Below are positions 51,608 to 60,445 of a DNA stretch of 64,000 bases, piece by piece. The stretch's first letter is position 1. Each line of letters opens with the position of its first letter. Below the pieces are notes generated by a model. That model was not told where the DNA came from. It made no database searches and saw nothing but the letters and a program-made list of their open reading frames with translations. The position numbers and the translations under genes are program-made. The stretch is taken from contig CAJUMS010000005.1 of assembly GCA_910587465.1 (NCBI GenBank), positions 1-64,000 of the forward strand, read 5' to 3'. This stretch comes from an uncultured Oscillospiraceae bacterium (GTDB taxonomy: Bacteria; Bacillota; Clostridia; Oscillospirales; Ruminococcaceae).

Positions 51608-53202
51608 ACTATGTGGAATTGAAGCCTTGGCAGAAAATAGAGAAACTCGAAATGGGTGTTATGCAGGACGCTCCTGCCGATGTCGCCAAGGCTCTCGAAC
51701 AAATGGGCGAGGTGAATTTTACGGCGCGGGCATTGGGGCTTGCCTGCCGTTACCGCGGTCTTGAAATGGTTAAAGGGCTTGTTGAGCGCGGAGTAAAGTT
51801 CTTGTTTGACGCAGAGAAGCTCAAACCGGCATTACGTCGTTCGCGGCTTGTCTATTTGGATCAGCTGTACGGCGATGAAAACTACTCGCTTTCTTTGTTG
51901 AGTACCGCGACCCGCCGTGAAACGGTGGAGATAATAAATTTAGGCAAGCGTTTTTGCGGAGTGCAGCTCGTGCCGTTTAACGAACGTCTGCGGACATTGA
52001 ATTATCTGTGCCAAAACGCGGTCAGTATAGGCTTTAAGCCCGATGAGCTTTTGTTCTACGCGCATTTTTCCGAGGAATGGAAGATAATAGAGTTTCTAAA
52101 AAATAAGGGTGCTGCCGTTCCCGAAAACAGAATACAAATGATGACCGAGGGTGGGAATAATGATGATTGGCTTAATTACTGCTGGTTATCCGGTCAGCTT
52201 GACGATGAGCAGTTCTTCCGTGTGATGAATGCGCTTATAGCCGAGTGTAAAGGTAAAAAGCTGCACTTTACCGAGTATTTTTGGGATATAAATTTTAAGC
52301 GTTTTCCGCAGCCGAGGTTTTTTAGGTTTTTGCTGAAAAATTTCAATCAGTCCAAAATGAACAAGGGCAAGCTGATGAAAGGCTTTATCGATAGCGGAAA
52401 CGTACCGTGCCTTGAGCTTGCCGCCGAAAACGGTTGGCTGAAGCTGCCGAAAAAGCGTGACGAGATGATACAATACGCGACCGAAAATGGCAAGACCGAA
52501 TGTGCCGCATACTTACTCGAATTCAAGAATCGCACCGCCAACCTCGCCGCCGAACGCGCCAAAGCCGAGAAAAAACTGGAGCGCGAACTTAACGCCGACC
52601 CAAATTCCGTTACGGAGCTGAAGAAAAAATGGAATTTCAGAAAGAACGACAACGGAACGCTCGTTATCACGGGCTACAAGGGCAGCGGCACCGTGCTTGC
52701 CGTTCCCGCGGAGATAGGCGGCGCAAAGGTAACAGAGATAGGCGATTGGGCGCTTTCTCCACATGCGCCGAGGATAAAAGAGCCTGCCCGCGAGCTCCGC
52801 AAGACGATAACGAAGATCACGCTTCCCGAGGGTCTGAAAAAGATTGGCGAAAGCGCGTTCTGCGACCTGATCTCACTGGAGAGCGTCAACATTCCCGAGA
52901 GCGTGAGGAGTATCGGAGAGTTCGCGTTTGGCGACTGTGTTTCGCTGAAAGCGATAATAGTTCCCGACAAAGTAAGCAACATAGACGCAAACGCTTTCTC
53001 AATGCAGCACGGCAGGGGAGCGCTGGAGTATGTCCGCCTTCCGAAAAAGCTGAAGTATTTCAGCGAGAAATGTAAATGGTGGCGCGTGTATCTTTTTCAC
53101 GCTCAAAACTGTCCGAAGCTGGTGGTCGGAGTTCCGCACGCGCCGCACGTCGAGGAGTTCTGCGAGCATAACGAGATAAAATTCGAGTATTACGATATTT
53201 AG
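51604..53202 (+). CDS. Ankyrin-like / LRR_5 protein, paralogue 4 (intact)
   Basis: 532 aa, same plan as paralogue 2: ankyrin-like start (ARALGLACRYRGLEMVKGLVERG), helical middle, the bridging helix (KTECAAYLLEFKNRTANL), Lys-rich coil, then LRR_5 repeats (ESVNIPESVRSIGEFAFGDCVSL). ATG overlaps the stop of paralogue 3, with AAGGAGG before it. The C-terminus is conserved among the copies (VEEFCEHNEIKFEYY). Confidence 0.85.
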   Translation: MNYVELKPWQKIEKLEMGVMQDAPADVAKALEQMGEVNFTARALGLACRYRGLEMVKGLVERGVKFLFDAEKLKPALRRSRLVYLDQLYGDENYSLSLLSTATRRETVEIINLGKRFCGVQLVPFNERLRTLNYLCQNAVSIGFKPDELLFYAHFSEEWKIIEFLKNKGAAVPENRIQMMTEGGNNDDWLNYCWLSGQLDDEQFFRVMNALIAECKGKKLHFTEYFWDINFKRFPQPRFFRFLLKNFNQSKMNKGKLMKGFIDSGNVPCLELAAENGWLKLPKKRDEMIQYATENGKTECAAYLLEFKNRTANLAAERAKAEKKLERELNADPNSVTELKKKWNFRKNDNGTLVITGYKGSGTVLAVPAEIGGAKVTEIGDWALSPHAPRIKEPARELRKTITKITLPEGLKKIGESAFCDLISLESVNIPESVRSIGEFAFGDCVSLKAIIVPDKVSNIDANAFSMQHGRGALEYVRLPKKLKYFSEKCKWWRVYLFHAQNCPKLVVGVPHAPHVEEFCEHNEIKFEYYDI

Positions 53203-53235
53203 CACAGTGCCAAAAAATTTTTAGGAGGTAAAAAA

Positions 53236-54750
53236 ATGAACATAAAACAAGCAAAAGATGATATTAAGAATGCGGTTTCAGCATATCTGACAAAGGATAA
53301 ATTCGGAAACTTCGCTATCCCGATAGAAAAGCAGCGTCCGATATTTCTTATGGGTGCGCCCGGCATAGGCAAGACCGCGATAATGGAGCAGATCGCCGAG
53401 GAGATGAAGATAGGTCTGGTGAGCTACTCGATGACACATCACACTAGACAGTCTGCGCTTGGGCTGCCGTTTATCGTGCAGAAGAACTACGGCGGCGAGG
53501 AATACAGCGTTTCCGAATACACGATGAGCGAGATAATCGCAAGCGTTTACGATATGATCGAGTTTACGGGAGTTACCGAGGGTATACTTTTCCTTGATGA
53601 GATCAACTGCGTTTCGGAAACGTTAGCGCCCGCTATGCTGCAATTTTTGCAGTATAAGACGTTCGGACGTCACCGTGTTCCCGACGGGTGGATAGTCGTT
53701 ACTGCGGGAAATCCTCCCGAGTACAACAACTCCGTTCGCGAGTTCGATATCGTTACATGGGACCGTTTAAAGCGCATTGACGTTGAGGCGAATTACGACG
53801 CGTGGAAGGAATACGCCTACGCAAAGGGTGTTCACGCCGCGATCATTACCTATCTTGATATCAAGAAGGACGACTTTTACAAGATCGAGACCACCGTCGA
53901 CGGAAAGAGCTTCGCGACGGCGCGCGGTTGGTCGGACTTGTCCGAGATGATAAAGCTGTACGAGCAAAAAGGCTTTGCCGTCAACGAGCAGCTTATCGGG
54001 CAGTATTTGCAGAATAAGAAGATCGCAAAAAGCTTCGCTATATACTACGACCTATTCAATAAGTACAAGTCGGATTATCAGGTCGTCAAGATTCTTGAGG
54101 GCAAGGCCGACAAGGAGATCGCCGAGCGTGCCAAGAACGCGAAATTTGACGAGCGGCTGTCGCTTATCGGACTTATGCTGGACGGACTGGTCGAGGTAAT
54201 TCGTGAAACGTTTTTGTCGGAAAGCGAACTTACGGAGCTTATGGGCTGCCTGAAAACTGCTAAATTCGACTTTACCGTCGATAAGAATTTCGAGGACTCC
54301 CTCACCCGACAGATCGAGGCTAAGCAAAAGGAGATAGCGGTCGGAAAGAAAGCGTCCAATATATCGGGCGACCGCGAGTATGTTCTTCACGCGACCATTG
54401 AAACGCTTTCCGACGAGCGAGCCTCGTTAATTGAAAAGCAGCCTAAGGACGCCGCCGAGGCGTTCAAGCTTGTGAAAGCCGATTTTGACAAGCGCAAGAA
54501 ATCGCTTGAAAAGGGCGTTACCAAATCGAGCGGAATGTTATCGAACGTTTTCAAATTCTGCGAAGAGGCGTTTGACAAGAACGGACAGGAACTGCTTATT
54601 CTCGTCACCGAGCTTACCATAAACCCCTATGCGACTCACTTTATCAGCCGCTACGGCTGTAAGGAGTATTTCGAGCATAACAAGGATATGTTGTTTTTTG
54701 AGCGCAAAAAAGAGATCATTTCCGAAATAGAGGCGCTCGGTCTTGATTAA
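53236..54750 (+). CDS. AAA+ ATPase (MoxR-like, AAA_5) of the VWA/LRR operon
   Basis: 504 aa. Walker A GAPGIGKT at 40-47, Walker B GILFLDE at 116-122, sensor TAGNPPEYN near 155, and a helical C-terminal half with a Lys/Glu coiled part (about 370-440). Such ATPases act with DUF2201/VWA proteins. TTTAGGAGGT precedes the ATG, 34 bases after the last LRR gene. Order in the operon: VWA, four LRR genes, ATPase. Confidence 0.9.
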   Translation: MNIKQAKDDIKNAVSAYLTKDKFGNFAIPIEKQRPIFLMGAPGIGKTAIMEQIAEEMKIGLVSYSMTHHTRQSALGLPFIVQKNYGGEEYSVSEYTMSEIIASVYDMIEFTGVTEGILFLDEINCVSETLAPAMLQFLQYKTFGRHRVPDGWIVVTAGNPPEYNNSVREFDIVTWDRLKRIDVEANYDAWKEYAYAKGVHAAIITYLDIKKDDFYKIETTVDGKSFATARGWSDLSEMIKLYEQKGFAVNEQLIGQYLQNKKIAKSFAIYYDLFNKYKSDYQVVKILEGKADKEIAERAKNAKFDERLSLIGLMLDGLVEVIRETFLSESELTELMGCLKTAKFDFTVDKNFEDSLTRQIEAKQKEIAVGKKASNISGDREYVLHATIETLSDERASLIEKQPKDAAEAFKLVKADFDKRKKSLEKGVTKSSGMLSNVFKFCEEAFDKNGQELLILVTELTINPYATHFISRYGCKEYFEHNKDMLFFERKKEIISEIEALGLD

Positions 54751-54753
54751 GTA

Positions 54754-54782
54754 TTGATTTTTTGTTCTGTTTGTGATACAAT
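54754..54782 (+). promoter_or_regulatory. Promoter of flavin reductase
   Basis: TTGATT (54754-54759), 17-bp spacer, TACAAT (54777-54782). Confidence 0.7.
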
Positions 54783-54821
54783 ATTATAATCAAACAAAAA
54801 AATCTGTAAAGGAGAATTGCT

Positions 54822-55376
54822 ATGCGTAAAAATTTTGGCGTTAATCCCTTTTTGGCACCTCAGCCTGTGCTGATAATCGGCACCTATGACGAGAACGGAA
54901 ATCCCAACGCAATGAATGCGGCGTGGGGAGGAATGTGTGCGGCTAACGAGGTCATGATCGATCTCGGCGCGCACCTGACGACCGACAACATTATGAAGAC
55001 CAAGGCGTTTACGATCTCCATCGCGGACGGCAAGCATGTCGCTGCCTGCGACTATGTAGGAGTGGTTTCGGGCAAGGCTACTCCCGATAAAATGAAAAAA
55101 GCGGGTTTTACCGTGACGAAGAGTGAATTCGTCAACGCGCCCGTTATCAATGAGCTGCCGCTGGCGCTGGAGTGCGAGCTTAAAGAGGTGCTCCCGGGCG
55201 GCAAGTATATTGGGGAGATCAAGAACGTTTCTATCGACGAGAACGCGCTTGGCGCGGACGGAAATGCCGATTTCGCAAAGCTCGACGTTATTGTGTTCGA
55301 TCCTATAAATCACGGCTATTACAGGCTTGGAGATAAGGTCGGCAACGCGTTCAAGGACGGACTTGCGCTTAAATGA
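54822..55376 (+). CDS. Flavin reductase / flavoredoxin family protein
   Basis: 184-aa FMN-binding split-barrel protein: QPVLIIGTYDENGNPNAMNAAWGG at the start, the FTISIADGKHVAACDYVGVVSG core and ELPLALECELKE. It probably reduces flavin or carries electrons. Single gene. Confidence 0.85.
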   Translation: MRKNFGVNPFLAPQPVLIIGTYDENGNPNAMNAAWGGMCAANEVMIDLGAHLTTDNIMKTKAFTISIADGKHVAACDYVGVVSGKATPDKMKKAGFTVTKSEFVNAPVINELPLALECELKEVLPGGKYIGEIKNVSIDENALGADGNADFAKLDVIVFDPINHGYYRLGDKVGNAFKDGLALK

Positions 55377-55391
55377 CAGCCGTAAAAAACG

Positions 55392-55421
55392 ATCGTCGTC
55401 TGTTACGGGACGGCGATTTTT
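55392..55421 (+). terminator. Terminator after flavin reductase
   Basis: Hairpin atcgtcgtc / gacggcgat followed by TTTTTT. Confidence 0.75.
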
Positions 55422-55428
55422 TATGTGG

Positions 55429-56442
55429 TTATTCTTCAACGACCTTGACAGTAAGATTTCCGTAAGCGCTGTCCAACTGAAATTTATCTGCAGCTCCCCC
55501 GGTTATCAGCACCTCGGCGTTATCCGTTATCAGGATAACGTCGAAGTTTTTGTTTTCGCGCCAATATTCGAGCGCGCACTCCTCGCCCATTACGAAAAGC
55601 GCAGTTGAAAGCGCGTCGCAGAGTCTGCCCTCGTCGGCGATTATCGTTACGGATATAAGACCGTTATCGGCGGGATATCCGCTTGCGGGGTCGATGATGT
55701 GTCCGTAGACCGTACCGTCTTCGGCGGTAAAACAGCGCTCGTAGCTGCCCGAGGTCACAACCGCGCAGTCCGAGACCGTCAACACACCGATATTACCCGT
55801 GCCCGCGGGGTCTTTAAGTCCAAGCCGCCAGTCAGTTCCGTCGGGCTTAGAGCCGACAAGCTGAATATTTCCGCCTAAGTTTATCAAAGCGGAGGTAATA
55901 CCGTTTTCGCGCAGTATACGCTCTGTTTCGTCGCCTGCATAGCCTTTGGCGACAGCGCCGAGATCAAGCATCATGCCCTTGTCGAGAGCGACTGTGTTCC
56001 CGTCAACTTGAACGTGCTCATGACCGATATTTTTCAGCAGCGCCGAAATCTCCTCGGGTGCGGGAACTCGGTTTTGGTCCGCCGTGAACCCCCACGCGCG
56101 GAGCACGGGATATACCGTAGGGTCTAGAGCGCCGTCAGTCTTATCGGCGATATCAAGCGCGAATGCGATAAGCCCCGCCGTCTCCTCACTTACCTTTGCC
56201 ACGCCGCCGCGGTTTATCGCGGAAAGCTCGCTGTTTTCGTCGGTGACGGAGAGCATAAGCGTAAGCTCCGCAATGCGCCCTGCCGCCGCTTTAACGCCCT
56301 TTTCGGCGTTGTCGCCGTAAGCGGTCAGGCTCATATAGGTGTCCATAGCGAAGAAATCGTAGGAATATTCCTCGGGAGCGCTTCCCGAACAGGCGGACAG
56401 CAGCAGACAGAGTATTATCGGTAAAATTTTTTTCAACTTCAT
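55429..56442 (-). CDS. apbE: FAD:protein FMN transferase (lipoprotein)
   Basis: 337 aa from ATG 56442 (TTGGAG before it). Signal peptide with lipobox LLSAC, so it acts outside the membrane and attaches FMN to Thr of flavoproteins such as RnfG/NqrC. Motifs: FAMDTYMSLTAYG near 29, GALDPTVYPVLRAWGF, LDLGAVAKGYAGD near 176, INLGGNIQ and HIIDPASGYPAD. No Rnf genes are visible here. Confidence 0.93.
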   Translation of the reverse strand: MKLKKILPIILCLLLSACSGSAPEEYSYDFFAMDTYMSLTAYGDNAEKGVKAAAGRIAELTLMLSVTDENSELSAINRGGVAKVSEETAGLIAFALDIADKTDGALDPTVYPVLRAWGFTADQNRVPAPEEISALLKNIGHEHVQVDGNTVALDKGMMLDLGAVAKGYAGDETERILRENGITSALINLGGNIQLVGSKPDGTDWRLGLKDPAGTGNIGVLTVSDCAVVTSGSYERCFTAEDGTVYGHIIDPASGYPADNGLISVTIIADEGRLCDALSTALFVMGEECALEYWRENKNFDVILITDNAEVLITGGAADKFQLDSAYGNLTVKVVEE

Positions 56443-56470
56443 TTTATTCTCCAATTTATGTTTATAATAT

Positions 56471-56499
56471 ATTGTATCACTCAAAGATCATGTTGTCAA
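56471..56499 (-). promoter_or_regulatory. Sigma-A promoter of apbE
   Basis: On the minus strand TTGACA (56499-56494), 17-bp spacer, TACAAT (56476-56471). Confidence 0.85.
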
Positions 56500-56525
56500 G
56501 AATGAGAAAAATTTTTTATATACTA

Positions 56526-56554
56526 TTGACAAATACCCCAGTAGGGTATATAAT
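56526..56554 (+). promoter_or_regulatory. Copper-regulated promoter with CsoR operator
   Basis: TTGACA (56526-56531), 17-bp spacer, TATAAT (56549-56554). The spacer is almost wholly the palindrome ATACCCCAGTAGGGTAT (56533-56549), which fits CsoR sites. Repressor binding would block RNA polymerase; copper would release it. Confidence 0.85.
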
Positions 56555-56573
56555 ATAAGGGGAGGGGATAACG

Positions 56574-56876
56574 ATGGAAAAAGAATGTCCGCATTGTCAA
56601 AAGAAAAAAGAGCGCTCCGACGGCGAGTACAGAAAGCTGATAAACCGTCTGAACCGCATTTCGGGACAGATAAACGGCATAAAGAAAATGGTGGAAAACA
56701 GCGCGTACTGTACGGATATACTGGTGCAGGTCGCCGCCGCAAACGCCGCGCTGAATTCTTTCAGCAAGGAGCTGCTCGCGGAGCATATACGGACGTGCGT
56801 TGCGGATAATATTAAGAGCGGGAATGATGAGGTTATTGACGAGCTGGTAACAACATTACAGAAGCTAATGAAATAG
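56574..56876 (+). CDS. csoR: Copper-sensing repressor CsoR
   Basis: 100-aa four-helix repressor. The Cu(I) ligands are in place: C46 (AYCTD), H71 and C75 (EHIRTC), the family's C-H-C set. An extra CPHC (C5, C8) stands at the N-terminus. It starts the operon that it controls and is followed 14 bases later by copA. Confidence 0.93.
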   Translation: MEKECPHCQKKKERSDGEYRKLINRLNRISGQINGIKKMVENSAYCTDILVQVAAANAALNSFSKELLAEHIRTCVADNIKSGNDEVIDELVTTLQKLMK

Positions 56877-56890
56877 GGTGATCATAAATT

Positions 56891-59401
56891 ATGCAGCAGT
56901 ATAATGTAACAGGCATGAGCTGTGCGGCTTGCTCGGCTCGTGTGGAGAAAGCGGTGAACGCCGTTGCGGGGGTGACATCCTGCTCGGTTAGCCTGCTGAC
57001 TAATTCAATGGGAGTTGAGGGCGGCGAGCCTTCGGAGATAATAAATGCGGTTACGGCGGCGGGATACGGCGCGAGCGTCAAGGGCGCAGATGCGGAAAAA
57101 TCATCGGGCGAGGAGGAGCTTGCCGATAGGGAAACGCCTGAAATGAAAAAGCGGCTGTTCTGGTCGTTGGGATTTCTGGCGGTGCTGATGTACATCTCCA
57201 TGGGCGGAATGATGTGGGGGTGGCCGCTGCCGCCGTTCCTCGCGAACGGTCATGTGGCAATGGCGCTGGCACAATTGCTGCTGACGGGGATAATCATGGT
57301 GATAAATCAGAAATTCTTTGTCAGCGGTTTTAAGGGAATGATACACCGCGCTCCGAATATGGACACTCTGGTGGCGCTCGGTGCGGCTGCTGCTTTCGGG
57401 TATTCGGTGTACGCGATGTTCGTGATGAGCGGCGCTCAGGCGGTCGGCGATCACGAAACGGTGATGGCATATATGCACGAGCTATACTTTGAGAGTGCGG
57501 GAATGATATTAACGCTCATAACGCTCGGCAAGCTTCTTGAAGCCTACTCCAAGGGGCGGACTACTTCGGCGCTGAAAAGCCTGATGAAGCTTGCGCCGAA
57601 AACCGCAGTGCTGATAAAGGACGGCGCGGAAGTGACCGTACCCGTGGAGCAGGTGAAGATCGGAGATATTTTCGCGGTCAAGGTCGGCGACAGCATTCCT
57701 GTGGACGGCATAATCATTGAGGGCGAAACCGCTATAAACGAGAGTGCGCTAACAGGCGAGAGCATTCCCGTGGACAAGATGGTTGGCGACGAGGTCTCGG
57801 CGGCTACTATTAACCAGTCGGGTTATATACGTTGCACGGCAAGACGCGTCGGCGAGGACACGTCGCTGTCGCAGATAATCAAAATGGTGAGCGACGCGGC
57901 TGCGACAAAAGCACCTATCGCCAAGATAGCCGACAAGGTCTCGGGAGTGTTCGTGCCCGCCGTTATCGCAATAGCGCTTGTAACTATCGCGATATGGATG
58001 TTCACGGGAAACGGCGTGGGTAATGCGCTGGAACGCGGTATCTCGGTACTCGTCATCTCCTGCCCATGCGCGCTCGGACTGGCGACTCCCGTTGCGATAA
58101 TGGTAGGCAACGGAATAGGGGCGAAAAACGGCATATTGTTCAAGACCGCTGTGTCGCTTGAGGAAACAGGCAAGACGGAGATTGTAGTTCTGGACAAGAC
58201 GGGAACGATCACGAGCGGCGAGCCGACGGTCTGCGATGTTATACCCATCGGGGTATCCGAGGAGGAGCTGCTGAAAAGCGCGTTCTCGATTGAACGGCGC
58301 AGCGAGCACCCGCTTGCTAAGGCAATAATTTCCTATGGTCGTTCGTTCAACTTTGAGATGCGGGAGCCAAGTTCGTTTCAAGTTTTACGCGGCAACGGCA
58401 TTTCGGCAGTGCTGAACGGCCGACAGTATATTGCCGGTAATCTTCGCCTTTGCGAGACCTACTGCGATATTTCGAGAGAGATGCGTGAAACCGCCGAGCG
58501 GCTGTCGGACGAGGGAAAAACTCCGCTGTTCTTCTGCAGAGATCGACTGCTTATCGGTATTATCGCGGTGGCGGACGCGGTTAAGCAGGACAGTCCCGAG
58601 GCTATCGCTCAGCTTAAAAATATGGGCATACGCACGGTAATGCTCACGGGCGACAACAAGCGCACCGCTGAGGCTGTCGGGAAAATTGCCGGCGTTGACG
58701 AGGTTATAGCGGGCGTTCTCCCCGGCGGCAAGGAGGACGTTATAAAGGAGCTGAAGCGCCGAGGCAAGACGGCAATGGTCGGCGACGGTATCAACGACGC
58801 GCCCGCGCTTACCCGCGCGGATATCGGTATCGCTATCGGGGCGGGTTCGGATATCGCGTTGGACGCGGCGGATGTCGTGCTGATGAAGAGCAGTCTCGCG
58901 GACGTTCCCGCGGCGATAAGGCTGTCAAGGAGCACGCTGCTGAACATCAAGGAAAACCTGTTCTGGGCGTTTATCTACAACGTTATCGGAATACCGCTCG
59001 CGGCGGGCGTATGGATACCGCTGTTCGGCTGGAGACTGAACCCGATGTTCGGCGCGGCGGCAATGAGCTTATCAAGCTTTTGCGTCGTGACTAACGCGTT
59101 AAGACTGAATTTCACGAAAATTTACAACGCAAAGCACGATCACAAACTGAGAGCCCAAAAAGGCGGAAAACCGCTAAATAATAAGGAGGACATGACTATG
59201 GAAGTTACTATGAAGATCGAGGGTATGATGTGCAATCACTGCGAGGCTGCCGTAAAGAAAGCGCTTGAAGAGCTTCCGACGGTGGAGAGCGCCGAGGTAT
59301 CGCACGAAAAGGGCACAGCAATCGTAAAGCTGAGCGCAGAGACGGATTTCGATGTGCTGAAAAAGGCAGTCGAGGATAAGGACTACAAAGTCATCGTGTA
59401 A
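56891..59401 (+). CDS. copA: Copper-exporting P1B ATPase with fused CopZ domain
   Basis: 836 aa. N-terminal metal-binding domain with GMSCAAC (C11, C14), eight membrane helices, the TGES phosphatase loop, CPC in the channel helix (ISCPCALGLATP), DKTG phosphorylation site, SEHPLA nucleotide site and GDGINDAPAL hinge. After the last helices the frame continues without a stop through a linker (HDHKLRAQKGGKP) into a second metal-binding domain with GMMCNHC (770-836). Most relatives encode this last domain as a separate copZ gene. Confidence 0.95.
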   Translation: MQQYNVTGMSCAACSARVEKAVNAVAGVTSCSVSLLTNSMGVEGGEPSEIINAVTAAGYGASVKGADAEKSSGEEELADRETPEMKKRLFWSLGFLAVLMYISMGGMMWGWPLPPFLANGHVAMALAQLLLTGIIMVINQKFFVSGFKGMIHRAPNMDTLVALGAAAAFGYSVYAMFVMSGAQAVGDHETVMAYMHELYFESAGMILTLITLGKLLEAYSKGRTTSALKSLMKLAPKTAVLIKDGAEVTVPVEQVKIGDIFAVKVGDSIPVDGIIIEGETAINESALTGESIPVDKMVGDEVSAATINQSGYIRCTARRVGEDTSLSQIIKMVSDAAATKAPIAKIADKVSGVFVPAVIAIALVTIAIWMFTGNGVGNALERGISVLVISCPCALGLATPVAIMVGNGIGAKNGILFKTAVSLEETGKTEIVVLDKTGTITSGEPTVCDVIPIGVSEEELLKSAFSIERRSEHPLAKAIISYGRSFNFEMREPSSFQVLRGNGISAVLNGRQYIAGNLRLCETYCDISREMRETAERLSDEGKTPLFFCRDRLLIGIIAVADAVKQDSPEAIAQLKNMGIRTVMLTGDNKRTAEAVGKIAGVDEVIAGVLPGGKEDVIKELKRRGKTAMVGDGINDAPALTRADIGIAIGAGSDIALDAADVVLMKSSLADVPAAIRLSRSTLLNIKENLFWAFIYNVIGIPLAAGVWIPLFGWRLNPMFGAAAMSLSSFCVVTNALRLNFTKIYNAKHDHKLRAQKGGKPLNNKEDMTMEVTMKIEGMMCNHCEAAVKKALEELPTVESAEVSHEKGTAIVKLSAETDFDVLKKAVEDKDYKVIV
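59198..59401 (+). CDS. CopZ-like domain, possible internal start
   Basis: Within copA and in its frame, AAGGAGG (59183-59189) lies 8 bases before ATG 59198. This is a complete translation start for a 67-aa copper chaperone with MCNHC. The site looks like the old ribosome site of a separate copZ gene that lost its stop boundary, and both a fused and a free form may be made. Internal initiation is inferred. Confidence 0.6.
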   Translation: MEVTMKIEGMMCNHCEAAVKKALEELPTVESAEVSHEKGTAIVKLSAETDFDVLKKAVEDKDYKVIV

Positions 59402-59403
59402 AC

Positions 59404-59437
59404 AAAAAGGCTTGGGGCGGGTGTCCTAAGCCTTTTT
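59404..59437. terminator. Bidirectional terminator after copA
   Basis: Hairpin aaaaaggctt / aagccttttt, A-rich on one side and T-rich on the other, between convergent copA and the HxlR gene and overlapping the end of the latter. Confidence 0.8.
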
Positions 59438-59779
59438 ACATTCAGAGGAACCGCCGTTATTTTCCAGATACCCGCGCCCCCAGTTACAGAGCTCATCCAG
59501 AATAGGCGTGAGGGTTTTGCCGAATTCCGTGAGTGAATACTCCGTTTTAGGCGGCACAACCGGATATACCTTGCGGCTTATCAGTCCGTCCGCCTCCAGC
59601 TCGCGGAGCTGCTGAGCAAGCATTTTGTCTGTGGCGTTCGGCACTCGGCGGTGCAGCTCGCTGTAACGCAGACAGCCGCCCATAAGATGCCAGAGTATCA
59701 CCGCCTTGTATTTGCCGCCGATAAGGTCAATTGTCGCCTCTACCGGGCAGTTATAGCCGTCAGAGCAGTTTGTTTTCAA
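59426..59779 (-). CDS. HxlR-family transcription regulator
   Basis: 117 aa from TTG 59779. Winged-helix regulator: CPVEATIDLIGGKYKAVILWHL, RYSELHRRVPNATDKMLAQQLRELEADGLI, and YSLTEFGKTLTPIL. Cysteines at 5 and 11 could sense oxidants or electrophiles, as in other HxlR proteins. Divergent from the nitroreductase it probably controls. The start is not backed by a good ribosome site. Confidence 0.88.
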   Translation of the reverse strand: MKTNCSDGYNCPVEATIDLIGGKYKAVILWHLMGGCLRYSELHRRVPNATDKMLAQQLRELEADGLISRKVYPVVPPKTEYSLTEFGKTLTPILDELCNWGRGYLENNGGSSECKKA

Positions 59780-59828
59780 TTCAATCCCAACTTTCTTTTT
59801 GGTAAGTATATTACAAAAAAGTGCATTC

Positions 59829-59865
59829 TTGTATTTTACCGTTATAGATGATATAATTATATCAT
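59829..59865 (+). promoter_or_regulatory. Nitroreductase promoter with operator palindrome
   Basis: TTGTAT (59829-59834), 17-bp spacer, TATAAT (59852-59857). The perfect 18-bp palindrome ATGATATAATTATATCAT (59848-59865) covers the -10 and is the likely HxlR site. Confidence 0.7.
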
Positions 59866-59904
59866 AGAGCGCTCTTGAAATCAATATTGACAGGAGGATT
59901 TTTT

Positions 59905-60402
59905 TTGAGTTTTTTGGATTTGGCAAACAAGCGTTATTCGGCGAGGAGCTACACCGACAAGCCCGTAACGGACGAGCAGCTTGAAACGCTGCTTGCGGCG
60001 GCGCAGACGGCTCCCACCGCCGCGAATTTGCAGCCCGTGCGGCTGATAACGGTGCGCGATAAGAACGGACTGGAGAAGATTGGCAAAGCCGCGAATATCT
60101 ATGGCGCGCCGCTTGCCGTGATCGTTTGCGCTGACAGAGAAAAGGCATGGCGGCGCCCGTTTGACGGAATGCGTACCACCGATATCGATGCGTCGATCGT
60201 GACGGATCATATGATGCTATGCGCGGCGGATATCGGTCTGGATACAGTGTGGATATGCTATTTCAAGCCCGACATTATCCGCGCGGAGTTTGATATTCCC
60301 GAGAATATTATCCCCGTGAACATTCTCGCTGTTGGATATTCGGATGAAAAAGCTCCCGAAAAGAAAAGACTGCCCATAAGCAGTCTTTTTATCAACAGAT
60401 AA
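59905..60402 (+). CDS. Nitroreductase family protein
   Basis: 165 aa from TTG 59905 with CAGGAGG before it. FMN-dependent oxidoreductase: NKRYSARSYTDKPVTDEQLE, AAQTAPTAANLQPVRLITV near 32-50, and the GLDTVWICYF segment. The substrate is unknown. Regulated, by context, by the divergent HxlR protein. A small terminator-like hairpin (aaaagactgc / gcagtctttt) is inside the last codons. Confidence 0.88.
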   Translation: MSFLDLANKRYSARSYTDKPVTDEQLETLLAAAQTAPTAANLQPVRLITVRDKNGLEKIGKAANIYGAPLAVIVCADREKAWRRPFDGMRTTDIDASIVTDHMMLCAADIGLDTVWICYFKPDIIRAEFDIPENIIPVNILAVGYSDEKAPEKKRLPISSLFINR

Positions 60403-60445
60403 AAATTCCGCTCTCGAAGAAATTTTCGGGAGCGGAATATTTTTA
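60401..60445. terminator. Bidirectional terminator
   Basis: Long hairpin attccgctctcgaa / tttcgggagcggaat between A and T runs, separating the convergent nitroreductase and Na/Pi transporter. Confidence 0.8.
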
